Source: an uncultured bacterium
GTDB lineage: Bacteria; Desulfobacterota_D; UBA1144
Direction of reading: 5' to 3'
Assembly (NCBI GenBank): GCA_913050325.1
Contig: CAJWZP010000001.1
Span: 65,611-129,610 of the forward strand
DNA length: 64,000 bases
The notes under the pieces were generated by a model, which was not told where the DNA came from, did not search any database, and was given only the letters and a program-made list of their open reading frames with translations. Every line of letters starts with the position of its first letter. Positions within the stretch are counted from its first letter, which is position 1. Positions 41,607-51,642 of this stretch are shown piece by piece. The translations under genes and the position numbers were made by a program.

Positions 41607-42724
41607 TATTTTGAGGATAATTTACCTAATACAGAATCGGTCTTTGCACCTGTAATATTTTTTAAATTGATTTTTAAATTATGAAATCTCATATATGCTA
41701 AAAGAGCAAATAATGCACATTCCTTAAACTTTGATGGCATACCAATATCATCAGAATTTAAAAAAACTATTTCGGGTAGTCTTGCTTGCAACCTTTCAAT
41801 CATAAAAGAATTTTTAACGCCACCACCTGAAAGGATGATATTTTTAATTTTATGATTTTTAAAAATAAAATCTTCGTAAGATCTAGCTATGGATTCTACA
41901 GTAACTTCCGTTAAGGTGGCTAAAATATCTTCAATTATTAAATTATTTTTTTTACTATATGATAATAAATCTAATGCATATTGTATTCCAAATTCTCTAT
42001 TACCAGTTGATTTAGGTGGTTTACGCTTAAAAAAGGGATTCGAGAGTATTTTATTAAATAATTTTTTATCTATTTTACCTTTCCTAGAATAGTTTCCATT
42101 TTTATCAAATTTAAGCTTATTATCTGTATAAATTGATATAACTTTATCTACTAATGAATTTGCCGGTCCTGAATCATATCCTATAGATTTATTAAAATCT
42201 TTATGAACTAAAGTGGTATTTGCAATTCCACCTAAGTTTTGAGCTATAAAAGGTCTTTTAACTTTTTTAAATAAAAAATGATCTAATATAGGGACAAAAG
42301 GTGCGCCTGAGCCACCGTTTATCACATCTTTTTTTCTAAAATCAGATACAACATCAATACCAGTCATGTTTGATACAATATCAGGTTCAGTAATTTGAAT
42401 AGTAGTAGTATTTTTTATATTGTTGGAATGATGAATAGTTTGTCCATGCATACCAATAAGTTTTGGTTTTAATTTTAAAGGTTTTAAAAAAGTGTTAATT
42501 TTTTGACCAACAAATTTTCCCAGATTTATTGATGCATTTTCAACTTCTAAAATTGATGATGTTGGTCCAAGTTCCTTTATTTTTTTTAAAAAAATATTTG
42601 GATATTTATATTCATATCCTTTAATTATGTCAATATTCTTATCATCAACATCAAATAGAGCTATATCAAGAGAGTCTATAGAAGTACCTGAATTTACACC
42701 TAAAATTTTCATTGATTTCTTCAT
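41606..42724 (-). CDS. anmK: Anhydro-N-acetylmuramic acid kinase
   Basis: ILGVNSGTSIDSLDIALFD, GMHGQTIHH, QNLGGIANTTLV, GYDSGPANSLVD, LSGGGVKN. Confidence 0.96.
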   Translation of the reverse strand: MKKSMKILGVNSGTSIDSLDIALFDVDDKNIDIIKGYEYKYPNIFLKKIKELGPTSSILEVENASINLGKFVGQKINTFLKPLKLKPKLIGMHGQTIHHSNNIKNTTTIQITEPDIVSNMTGIDVVSDFRKKDVINGGSGAPFVPILDHFLFKKVKRPFIAQNLGGIANTTLVHKDFNKSIGYDSGPANSLVDKVISIYTDNKLKFDKNGNYSRKGKIDKKLFNKILSNPFFKRKPPKSTGNREFGIQYALDLLSYSKKNNLIIEDILATLTEVTVESIARSYEDFIFKNHKIKNIILSGGGVKNSFMIERLQARLPEIVFLNSDDIGMPSKFKECALFALLAYMRFHNLKINLKNITGAKTDSVLGKLSSK

Positions 42725-43597
42725 TTAAATTAAATCCTCAATAAGATAATTGTTTATATTTTTTTTTGCTTGGTAATATGAGATTTTCTTTTTATACATT
42801 ATTATAGCAATTCGAAGATTCCACTTTGATTCAATCAAAAATTTTTCTGATTGTTTTTTATTAACCTTTAAAATTAATGAAAGATTATTTATACATCTGG
42901 CCTTTAACTTATCAGTTGTAGGCCTAATATCTAGCATAAGACCATCTAATGACTTTCCGGCCATCAGCATAGCAGATGTAGTAATCATATTAAGTGCGAT
43001 TTTAGTAACTGTTCCTGATTTTAATCTGGTTGAACCTGCTAATATTTCAGAACCCACATTCATTATAATATCTATATCAGAGATCTTCTTCTTCTGAGCA
43101 TTACAAGTTAAAAAAATTGATTTAATTTTTTTTAACTTACAATAGTTTATGGCACTCAAAACATATTTTGATGTTCCACTTGCTGAAATTCCAATAACCA
43201 GATCACCTTTCGAAATTTTATTTTTTTTTAATTCGGCCTTTGATTTTTTTTCATCATCTTCAGCACCTTCTATTGATTTAGATAATGCTTTATTGCCTCC
43301 AGCCATCAGCCCAATAATTGAATTATTTCTGACTCCAAAAGTTGGCTTCATTTCTGTAGCTTCTATTACTCCAAGTCTTCCGCTTGTGCCTGCACCTAGA
43401 AAAAAAATTTTATTATTTGAAATATAGGTATTATAAAAGAGCTTTGTTGCATTAAAGATTTTTCTTTTGTTTTTTTTCAAAGTATTAAAAATGAAATTAT
43501 GATCCTCAAGAAAGATATCAATAAAGTTATTTTGATTTAATAAATTACTCTTTTTATTAATTTTTTCTGTTACTAATTTATCGTATTTAACATTCAT
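42725..43597 (-). CDS. murQ: N-acetylmuramic acid 6-phosphate etherase
   Basis: FLGAGTSGRLGVIEATEMKPTFG, EGAEDDEKKSKAEL, VIGISASGTSKYVLSA, LKSGTVTKIALNMITT. Confidence 0.95.
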   Translation of the reverse strand: MNVKYDKLVTEKINKKSNLLNQNNFIDIFLEDHNFIFNTLKKNKRKIFNATKLFYNTYISNNKIFFLGAGTSGRLGVIEATEMKPTFGVRNNSIIGLMAGGNKALSKSIEGAEDDEKKSKAELKKNKISKGDLVIGISASGTSKYVLSAINYCKLKKIKSIFLTCNAQKKKISDIDIIMNVGSEILAGSTRLKSGTVTKIALNMITTSAMLMAGKSLDGLMLDIRPTTDKLKARCINNLSLILKVNKKQSEKFLIESKWNLRIAIIMYKKKISYYQAKKNINNYLIEDLI

Positions 43598-43683
43598 ATA
43601 TTGTAATTTTTAATATAATTTCGGTATTATAGCAAGATTTATAATGTTATCTTTGAAAAAAAATTTAATTAGAATAAAATATA

Positions 43684-45261
43684 ATGAATCAAATGAAACA
43701 AATTAAACGAGCTTTAATAAGTGTATGGGATAAAACAGGTTTAGATTTATTAGCTAAACAACTCTCCGAGTGTGGAATTGAAATTATTTCAAGTGGTGGA
43801 ACCGCAAAGTTTCTTAGAAATTCAGGTCTTGAAGTAAAAGATGTCTCAGAAATTACGGAATTTCCAGAAATGTTAGATGGAAGAGTAAAAACTTTACACC
43901 CAAAAATTCATGGTGGCATATTAGCAATTAGAGATAATAATTCTCATATTGAAGACTTAAAAAATAATAATATTGAATCTATTGATTTGGTAATAGTTAA
44001 CTTTTATCCATTTGAAGAAACAATAAAAAAAGAAAATGTATCATTTCAAGAAACAATAGAAAATATTGATATAGGTGGACCTACTATAGTTCGAGCTGCC
44101 GCAAAAAATTTTCAAGATGTAGCTGTAATAGTTGATACTGAAGATTATAGTTTGTTAATATCTAAAATAAAAAATAATCAAATTCAAGTTGATCCCCAAC
44201 TAAACTATGAATTAGCTAAAAAAGCCTTCTCATATGTATCAAATTATGACGCATCTATTTCAAATCACTTAGGAATTTTAAATATTGATAATTCAAAAAA
44301 ATCTATGCCTGATACATTAACACTTCATTATACTAAAGCCTATGATTTAAGATATGGTGAGAATCCACATCAAAGTGCTTCTTTCTTTGTTCAAAATAAT
44401 ATAGATGATGCATGTGTTGCAAATTCAAAACAACTACAGGGCAAAGAGCTTTCTTTAAATAATATATATGATGCAGATTCATGTTATGAAACAGTGAAGG
44501 AATTTAGTGAAAATGCGTGTGTTATTGTTAAACACAATAATCCATGTGGTGCAGCGACTCATGAGAATCAATTACAAGCTTATATAGATGCTAGGGACTG
44601 TGACCCCGTAAGTGCTTTTGGTGGAATTGTAGCTTTTAATAAAAAAGTCACCAAAGAAGTTGCTGAAGAAATATCCAAAACATTTATTGAAGTTCTAATA
44701 GCCCCCAGTTATGAAGATTCTGCATTAGAAATTTTATCTTCTAAACAAAACTTAAGAGTATTACAATCACCAGAGCTTAAAAAATCAAAATCTATTTTAA
44801 AAGATATTAAAAAAGTTGTTGGAGGCGTATTATATCAAGATTCTGATAACACTTCAGATGAAGATTTTGATGATTTTAAAGTTGCTACAAAAGTAAAACC
44901 TTCCGATGAAGATATTCAAACTCTAAAACTAGCTTGGAAAATATGCAAAAATGTTAAATCAAATGCAATAGTATTTGCGAGAGACAACAAAACGGTTGGT
45001 ATAGGTGCAGGACAAATGAATAGAGTTAATTCTGTGCAACTCGCAACTATAAAATCTAAAGAACATTTTGGAACTGAGGGTTCTGTTTTAGCCTCAGATG
45101 CTTTTTTTCCTTTTAGAGATGGTATTGATGAAGCCGCAAAAGCAGGTGTAAAAGCAATAGTTCAACCAGGTGGCTCTATTAGAGATGATGAAGTAATTGA
45201 AGCATGTGACGAGCATGGTATAGCTATGATTTTTGTAGGTGTTAGACACTTTAAACACTAA
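43684..45261 (+). CDS. purH: Bifunctional AICAR transformylase/IMP cyclohydrolase
   Basis: RALISVWDKTGLDLLAKQL, DGRVKTLHPKIHGGIL, VKHNNPCGAAT, LRYGENPHQ. Confidence 0.98.
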   Translation: MNQMKQIKRALISVWDKTGLDLLAKQLSECGIEIISSGGTAKFLRNSGLEVKDVSEITEFPEMLDGRVKTLHPKIHGGILAIRDNNSHIEDLKNNNIESIDLVIVNFYPFEETIKKENVSFQETIENIDIGGPTIVRAAAKNFQDVAVIVDTEDYSLLISKIKNNQIQVDPQLNYELAKKAFSYVSNYDASISNHLGILNIDNSKKSMPDTLTLHYTKAYDLRYGENPHQSASFFVQNNIDDACVANSKQLQGKELSLNNIYDADSCYETVKEFSENACVIVKHNNPCGAATHENQLQAYIDARDCDPVSAFGGIVAFNKKVTKEVAEEISKTFIEVLIAPSYEDSALEILSSKQNLRVLQSPELKKSKSILKDIKKVVGGVLYQDSDNTSDEDFDDFKVATKVKPSDEDIQTLKLAWKICKNVKSNAIVFARDNKTVGIGAGQMNRVNSVQLATIKSKEHFGTEGSVLASDAFFPFRDGIDEAAKAGVKAIVQPGGSIRDDEVIEACDEHGIAMIFVGVRHFKH

Positions 45262-46769
45262 TTATTAAGTATAATTTTTTTATTTTCTAAAAGTGTTCCC
45301 AAAGAAAACTTGTGCTGATTTACTGAGATATTATATTCTGCTAATGACTTATTATAATTTAATTCAGCCTCAATTAGGTCATTTTGAGCTTCTAAAACAT
45401 CCACGGTTTTAGATAAACCTATTTCAAATCTCTCTTGTTCATTTGATAAAATTTCTTTTTGTAAATCAAGACCAATTTTCGCTGCTTCAATATTTTTCAT
45501 ATTTGTTATTACGTCTCTCCAAGAAGATCTAGCTTCAAGACTGACTTGATCTAATAACTGCTCAAGTTTTATAACGTCCATTTGCATTTTTGATTTTGCT
45601 GATTTGAGCTTTCCTTTTGCTTTATCATTTCCTAATGGAATATTAATTGATGCACCTATTTTCCAACTCAAATTATCTTGCGATTTTAGATTATCAATAG
45701 AATCTCTAAGGCCACTGTCATATTTTGAATCTATTTGTGGCGGTCCGAGTATTGCACTAGAATATTTACTATTCTTGCTACCACCTAAACCGGCATAACC
45801 TAGAGAAGCTTCAAGGTTGAAATCGGGTAAAAGTTGGTTTTTGTAATACTTAATCATTTGCTTTGAACTTTTAATCTTTATTTTTTTTTGTCTAACCTCT
45901 GGCCTATTATTAAAAGCAATTATAGAAACTTCGGATAAATCCAAAATATTAAAATCATTCTTATCAATACTTCCTTCAATATTTATTTCTTCATCTAAAG
46001 GCATGGACATAGAAATTTTAAGTTTATCTAAAGCTAAATCATATTCATTTTCCGCCTTTATTAATTCAACTTGTCTAAAAGCAACAGCAGCTTTTGCTTG
46101 TAATAAGGAAATTTTAGGTAATGTTCCTGATTCAACTTCATATGAATTTTTTTGAACTAAATCTTTTGCTAAAAAAAGTGAGGAGCTAGCAAGTTCAATA
46201 TTTTTCTTAGCTAATAATGCTAAATAGAATTTCTTTTTCACATCCAAAATAGTAGAAGAAATAATTTTTTCAAATTCTAATTTGGTAATTTTACTATTAT
46301 TTTTCGACACAATGATTACTGAATTATTAACTTCAGATCCAAAATCTTTAAATATATTTTGTGAAAGGCCTACCTGAAAAAAAGATTCCCAACTAGGGCT
46401 CATAGCATTAGTTCCTAAATCTGATTCTGTCTTTCTCAATGTGAAAGGATTAATAAAGTATGATGTTCCTGTAGGAAGATAGCCATCAAGTCCGAATGCA
46501 TAAGTTGTAATAGTTTCATTGATTTTATCATTACTAGCAAAAGCTGAAGTTGAAGGGTTTTTCATGTCCTCATATTCATAAGATACATTAAAATTAATGT
46601 CATATATTCCCTTTTCAGATCTCAAAGAACCCAAAGCGTCGTCAATCTGTAGTGAACTGATTTTGATATTCTTATTGTTCAACAAAGAATAATTAATAGC
46701 AGAATCTAAATCTAAAGAATATACATTTATCGAAAAGAGTAAAAAACTAATAAAAAAAAAGCTTTTCAT
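45258..46769 (-). CDS. TolC-family outer-membrane efflux protein
   Basis: Signal peptide, coiled-coil outer membrane efflux repeats (RPEVRQKKIKIKSSKQMIKYYKNQLLPDFNLEASLGY; FEIGLSKTVDVLEAQNDLIEAELNYNKSLAEYN). Confidence 0.9.
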   Translation of the reverse strand: MKSFFFISFLLFSINVYSLDLDSAINYSLLNNKNIKISSLQIDDALGSLRSEKGIYDINFNVSYEYEDMKNPSTSAFASNDKINETITTYAFGLDGYLPTGTSYFINPFTLRKTESDLGTNAMSPSWESFFQVGLSQNIFKDFGSEVNNSVIIVSKNNSKITKLEFEKIISSTILDVKKKFYLALLAKKNIELASSSLFLAKDLVQKNSYEVESGTLPKISLLQAKAAVAFRQVELIKAENEYDLALDKLKISMSMPLDEEINIEGSIDKNDFNILDLSEVSIIAFNNRPEVRQKKIKIKSSKQMIKYYKNQLLPDFNLEASLGYAGLGGSKNSKYSSAILGPPQIDSKYDSGLRDSIDNLKSQDNLSWKIGASINIPLGNDKAKGKLKSAKSKMQMDVIKLEQLLDQVSLEARSSWRDVITNMKNIEAAKIGLDLQKEILSNEQERFEIGLSKTVDVLEAQNDLIEAELNYNKSLAEYNISVNQHKFSLGTLLENKKIILNN

Positions 46770-46790
46770 ATTAATAATTTATCAGATTAT

Positions 46791-46823
46791 AAAAAAAAAG
46801 GGAGTCTTATTTCTAAGACTCCC
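46791..46823 (-). terminator. Rho-independent terminator of the porin gene
   Basis: Perfect 10-bp stem GGGAGTCTTA/TAAGACTCCC (46800-46809, 46814-46823), loop TTTC, followed on the minus strand by a nine-T run. Confidence 0.92.
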
Positions 46824-46845
46824 TGTAATTAATTGATTAAATTAA

Positions 46846-48432
46846 TTATTTTGAAGCTGCAGGAGCTTTAAAGAAGTCGTCAATAAAGATTAACAATCTT
46901 GTTTGGAAACCATATATTGAACCATCAGCATCTGCTCTAACCGCTGTACCATCAGCAGCGTCAGACATTGCATCTTTAAGACCATTACCAGCATCAATGT
47001 ATGTACCGATTAATGAAAGCTCAACACCATCAACTAAGTTGTGGCTATAAATTGCTTCGTAAACTGTACCCCAGTAACCGCCAATATCTTGAATAGTAGC
47101 AGTACCGCCAGTGATATCTCCAGCAAAAGCTTGGTCATTAGTTTGTTCAGCCCATGCCATGACTACTTTTAAATTCATATTTGAATTTGCACCCATTGGC
47201 ATATTAGCATCAACTTTGAAATATTCAGCGTTGATAATACTACCTTCTAAGCCATACAAACTAGGTATAACGTGTTTGAATAATAAGTTATCAACTTCAT
47301 ATGATGAGTTACCTCTAATAACAGCACCTTGATAGTCATTTGTGCCAGAAGTATATTCATCACCAGGTGATCTACCATACTCAAAACCTACATCAGAAAC
47401 AGCGCCACCTAAATTATTGAAACGAAGTTGTGCTACGAAAACGTAGTTACTTTTATCAACATTTAAAGTGTCAGCTTTACCTGAGCTAGATTCAGGTTTT
47501 AAAGTACCAAAACCTCCAGCCCAATCAAGACCGAAGAATACATCAGAACCTGTATAAGTATAATATGCTTCATATAGTGTAAAGTTCATATCTAGGTTAG
47601 ATTCAGCACTTGCACCACCTAAGTTTTTCTGTCTAATTTTAGGGAAGTAGTAAACACCATAAACACTTTGTCCATTTGCAACAATTAAAGCTGCAGCAAG
47701 ATAGTCTACAGTTTGACCATTTCCTTCAAACAGAGAAACAGTTTCGTCAGTTGTGGCGTCATTATTGTTACCACCACCACCGATGTAGTCAGATACTAAT
47801 ACTAAAGTAGTAGCACCTAGCGCTGTATCATAGCCTTTTAACCATAAAACACGATCAAGTTGGAAACCTTGATCATCATATGGGTTATGACCACCATTAG
47901 CATAAATTCCTAGACCAAAATCAAAAGGTTGTCTACCAACTCTTAAGAATCCATATTCACCTAAATTAATATCGGCCATAAGATATTTGACTTTAAACTC
48001 GCCATGATCTTCATCAATTGCATCTGTACCGTATAGTAAAGTACCATTAAATCTGTCAGATGTACTGATATCGGACATGACAACACCACCAGCATTATTT
48101 GTGGTAGCACCAAAAAGTCCGCCAGTCGCACCACCAGCAACAGCGTTACTTAAAACATCAACAGATGCTCTAATTGTTACGTTGTCACTTAAAACTAATT
48201 GTGGAGTAAGTCTAAGAGTCATATCTGCAAAGTGAATAGTTTCACCATCAGATGCAGCTAAATTAGAAACAGTACCACGGTTAGTTACTGAGTGTGGAGT
48301 AGCGTTTGTATACGTTCTCCAACGAAAACGCATAAAACTTGGAAATCCACCAAGACTTAATTCAACAGCAAATGAAGGAATTGCTAGTCCAAGTGAAAAA
48401 ACCAATGCTAATACATATTTTGTAATACGCAT
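46846..48432 (-). CDS. Outer-membrane porin-like beta-barrel protein
   Basis: Signal peptide MRITKYVLALVFSLGLAIPSFA, alternating beta-strand pattern, HFADMTLRLTPQLVLSDNVTIRASVDVL, FLRVGRQPFDFGLGIYANGG. Confidence 0.8.
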   Translation of the reverse strand: MRITKYVLALVFSLGLAIPSFAVELSLGGFPSFMRFRWRTYTNATPHSVTNRGTVSNLAASDGETIHFADMTLRLTPQLVLSDNVTIRASVDVLSNAVAGGATGGLFGATTNNAGGVVMSDISTSDRFNGTLLYGTDAIDEDHGEFKVKYLMADINLGEYGFLRVGRQPFDFGLGIYANGGHNPYDDQGFQLDRVLWLKGYDTALGATTLVLVSDYIGGGGNNNDATTDETVSLFEGNGQTVDYLAAALIVANGQSVYGVYYFPKIRQKNLGGASAESNLDMNFTLYEAYYTYTGSDVFFGLDWAGGFGTLKPESSSGKADTLNVDKSNYVFVAQLRFNNLGGAVSDVGFEYGRSPGDEYTSGTNDYQGAVIRGNSSYEVDNLLFKHVIPSLYGLEGSIINAEYFKVDANMPMGANSNMNLKVVMAWAEQTNDQAFAGDITGGTATIQDIGGYWGTVYEAIYSHNLVDGVELSLIGTYIDAGNGLKDAMSDAADGTAVRADADGSIYGFQTRLLIFIDDFFKAPAASK

Positions 48433-48561
48433 ATATCCTTACCTCCTATGTGTAAGATTAATCTAACAATATCGCATTTCGGCAAGTAAAGTCAAGGGTT
48501 TTGTTAAGTTTTGAAGAATTTTTTTTTCTAATCAAAATTTTACTAAAAAAAGCTTCTTTTT

Positions 48562-49932
48562 TTACAAATCAAATATTTTTCCAGGATTCATAATATTGTT
48601 AGGATCTATCGCTTTTTTAAGCGTTTTCATCAGAAAAAGACCACTTTTATGTTCATTTTCGAGATATTTTTTCTTATTTAGACCAATTCCATGCTCACCA
48701 GTTGAAGTTCCGCCTAACTCTAAAGATTTTTCTACTAATTTATCACTAAAGTCTCTTATTTTAACTAAATCATCTTTATTTTCTGGGTCATAAAGTATTG
48801 TTACATGAAAATTACCATCTCCAACATGGCCCACAATAGGAGCTTTCAATCCATAATTTCTAATTTCATCCTCGGCAAATTTAATACATTCAACAAGATT
48901 TGTTATAGGTACACATGCATCAGTTGCGTAAACTCTCGCATTAGGTTTTAAAGATTTAACTGACCAATATACATCATGTCTTGCTTTCCAAAGCTCATTT
49001 CGTTTTTTTAGATCAGAGGAATAAAGTAAATCTTCACCACTATTATTTTTACAAATCTCAGAAACCAATTTTACAGTATCTAAATTATTTGTTTCGCTAC
49101 CATGAAATTCAAAAAATAGAGTCGGTTTAATTTTTAAATTTTCTAATTTTGAAAAATTTATACTAATTTCCATTTGATCTTTATTTAGTAATTCTACTCT
49201 TGCAACTTGAATCCCAAGTTGGACTAACTCTTTTACCGTATTAACAGCATCTTCCAAATTATTAAAATGACATAGGCCACTTAATATATTTTCAGGAATT
49301 GGATGAAGCCTTAAATCAATTTCAGTAATAATTCCTAAAGTTCCTTCAGAGCCAATAAATAAATTTGTTAAATTATATCCAGCTGAAGTTTTTTTTGCTC
49401 TACTGCCAGTCGATACTATCTCTCCGTTAGGTAAAACAACCTTTAAACCTATTACGGATGTTTTCATGGTTCCATATTTTACAGCCATAGTTCCCGAAGC
49501 AGATGTAGAACACATTCCCCCTATTGTTGCATCAGCCCCTGGGTCAATTGGAAAAAAAACTCCTTGATCTTTTAAATATTCATTCAACTTTAAACGTGTA
49601 ACATATGCCTGAACCTTACAGTCAAAATCATTTGGATTAACAGATAAAATTTGATTCATATTTTCCATACTAATTGAGATTCCATTCTCAATTCCAACAA
49701 CTTGCCCTTCAAGTGACGTGCCTGCACCAAACGGAACAACTGGTATTTTATATTTATTACAAATTTTTAATATTGAAGAAACTTCTTCTGTTGAATCAGG
49801 AAATAAAACGGCGCTGGGTAAAATCGGATCAAAAACATCTTCACCTTTTGAATAATTGGATCTAACAACTTCAGCAACTGAAATTCTTTTACCCAAAATA
49901 TCTTCAAAAAGACGGAATACTTCATCATTCAT
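48562..49932 (-). CDS. FAD-linked oxidase (GlcD / D-lactate dehydrogenase family)
   Basis: VVPFGAGTSLEGQVVG, GADATIGGMCSTSASGTMAVKYG, GSEGTLGIITEIDLRL, GHVGDGNFHVTIL, GEHGIGLNKKKYL. Confidence 0.93.
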   Translation of the reverse strand: MNDEVFRLFEDILGKRISVAEVVRSNYSKGEDVFDPILPSAVLFPDSTEEVSSILKICNKYKIPVVPFGAGTSLEGQVVGIENGISISMENMNQILSVNPNDFDCKVQAYVTRLKLNEYLKDQGVFFPIDPGADATIGGMCSTSASGTMAVKYGTMKTSVIGLKVVLPNGEIVSTGSRAKKTSAGYNLTNLFIGSEGTLGIITEIDLRLHPIPENILSGLCHFNNLEDAVNTVKELVQLGIQVARVELLNKDQMEISINFSKLENLKIKPTLFFEFHGSETNNLDTVKLVSEICKNNSGEDLLYSSDLKKRNELWKARHDVYWSVKSLKPNARVYATDACVPITNLVECIKFAEDEIRNYGLKAPIVGHVGDGNFHVTILYDPENKDDLVKIRDFSDKLVEKSLELGGTSTGEHGIGLNKKKYLENEHKSGLFLMKTLKKAIDPNNIMNPGKIFDL

Positions 49933-49976
49933 GATGAATATTATATACCTAAAAAAAATATAATTTAGATAATAGT

Positions 49977-50120
49977 TTATTCGCCTGGAACTTGTTTTGC
50001 TTCTTCTTTATCTCCACCCATCCAAGATGGTCTTTCATCCCACTTTTGTGAGACCCATGAACAACTTTGAAGTGAAGCGGCAAAAATTGCAGTAAGAATA
50101 AATAATTTGATAAATTTCAT
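49977..50120 (-). CDS. Small (47 aa) lipoprotein, not in supplied ORF track
   Basis: MKFIKLFILTAIFAASLQSCSWVSQKWDERPSWMGGDKEEAKQVPGE; lipobox LQSC; AAGGAG Shine-Dalgarno upstream. Confidence 0.75.
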   Translation of the reverse strand: MKFIKLFILTAIFAASLQSCSWVSQKWDERPSWMGGDKEEAKQVPGE

Positions 50121-50173
50121 AAAGTAAACTCCTTCGAAATGAATATAAAACATTTTATAAGAAATGGAAATAG

Positions 50174-50206
50174 ATTATTAGAGGGCAGATCATGCCCTCC
50201 AATAAT
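50174..50206. terminator. Strong hairpin downstream of phosphate-selective porin gene
   Basis: ATTATTAGAGGGCA / TGCCCTCCAATAAT, 14-bp stem with one wobble, 5-nt loop GATCA; T-tract on the minus side is weak. Confidence 0.65.
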
Positions 50207-50213
50207 ATTTTAT

Positions 50214-51560
50214 CTAAAATTTCATTTGTGCTTGGAACATCCAGATTTCATCTTTTGCATCGTCACCTGTTTTTTCTTCTGTTAGCTCTGAATATGTAGC
50301 TTGTAATTTAAGATTATGTCCAGCAAAGTATTTACCAAATCCATAAGAAATTTCTTCATGATTATCCCCTTTTGAATTTGTTGAATTATCACCTGTTGAT
50401 TCATCCATAATAGAGTATCTATAACCAATCATCCAACCACTTGGTGTTGTATAAGATAATTGATATCGATGAAAATCTGTTGATGCTCTTCCAACTGCTG
50501 AATTTTCCTGGTCTTTACCAGTTAAAATTGAATAGTTATATTCAAAAGCAAATCCACTCATTTTAGCTCTAAAGTCATATGTCATGGCGCTAACATCAAA
50601 GTCAGTTGAAGCCGCTGTTGTTTGACCAGAATTATCAAAAGCTATTTCTAATTTATCAAGAATATCATCGAGCTTGCCTTTGACGAAATCGTCACCTGCA
50701 TCATTTAGAATTTCATAGGCAGCATTAACAGTTAAATTGTTCCATTGAACATATGCCGCACCAAAGCCTACTTTTAAGTCACTTCCTTTTAAATCTCCTT
50801 GACTATATTTGTATTGCCCAAGAGGAGTTATATCAATTCTATAGGCATGAATATGATCATCAGTATTTCCATTTTGTTTAAAATAAGATTCTGAATTATT
50901 TCCCCCTGTTCCGGTACCAAGATAATAAGCTAAATTAATTTTATTTTTTACCGGACTAAAATCAAACTTAATTCCATGATCTCTCTCCCAGACATGTCTT
51001 TTAGATGATTTATCAACAAATTCAAGACCACTTGATGAAGCAAGTTCCTCAATATCAAATGGAATTTTCATTTGACCAAAAGTAATTTTGAACATTCCTT
51101 TTTTATATCCAAAAAAAGCGTCTTCAACTCCTAAGCCCGCATCTTTTGTTCCACCTGCAATCTCCTCACCATTTTTATCTGTATTAAAAACATATTTATA
51201 AAAGATATTCGGGCTGTAAGCATAGCCGGCAAATGTCATTTGTAATCTTCTAGTTCCAAATTCATTACCTCTACCGTCCTGAGGGTCATCACTTTTCACC
51301 CATGTGTCATAACGTGCTTGAATTCTCGCTCCAATTGAAAGTTTGAATTCACCTGGGGACTCAAAACTTAAACCCTTTCCAGCTTTCCAACTGATGTTAA
51401 AATCTTTAGCTTTTTTATTTAGATTAGTGCCCAAAGTATCACTTAGCTTTTGAACTGATGAACCTTCATCAATATTTGCTTTTCCATCTTCGTTTGAAAA
51501 AGATGTTTTAGTCAGTAAAAGACCAGTTAGTAATAAATAAATAATTAATAAATTTTTCAA
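50214..51560 (-). CDS. Phosphate-selective porin O/P family
   Basis: Signal peptide; FKLSIGARIQARYDTWVKSDDPQDGRGNEFGTRRLQMTFAGYAYSPNIFYKYVFNTDK; GQMKIPFDIEELASSSGLEFVDKS. Confidence 0.88.
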   Translation of the reverse strand: MKNLLIIYLLLTGLLLTKTSFSNEDGKANIDEGSSVQKLSDTLGTNLNKKAKDFNISWKAGKGLSFESPGEFKLSIGARIQARYDTWVKSDDPQDGRGNEFGTRRLQMTFAGYAYSPNIFYKYVFNTDKNGEEIAGGTKDAGLGVEDAFFGYKKGMFKITFGQMKIPFDIEELASSSGLEFVDKSSKRHVWERDHGIKFDFSPVKNKINLAYYLGTGTGGNNSESYFKQNGNTDDHIHAYRIDITPLGQYKYSQGDLKGSDLKVGFGAAYVQWNNLTVNAAYEILNDAGDDFVKGKLDDILDKLEIAFDNSGQTTAASTDFDVSAMTYDFRAKMSGFAFEYNYSILTGKDQENSAVGRASTDFHRYQLSYTTPSGWMIGYRYSIMDESTGDNSTNSKGDNHEEISYGFGKYFAGHNLKLQATYSELTEEKTGDDAKDEIWMFQAQMKF

Positions 51561-51624
51561 AAAAACCTCCTTATTAATATATTTACCATAATTTTTGATT
51601 GTTAACTTTTAATATGGTAAAACT

Positions 51625-51642
51625 CTTAACACAAACTTAACA
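51625..51642 (+). promoter_or_regulatory. Candidate Pho-box-like direct repeat CTTAACA-N4-CTTAACA
   Basis: Two identical heptamers with 11-bp period (51625-51631, 51636-51642), TATAAA at 51658-51663, between divergent phosphate porin and PiT-like genes. Confidence 0.55.
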
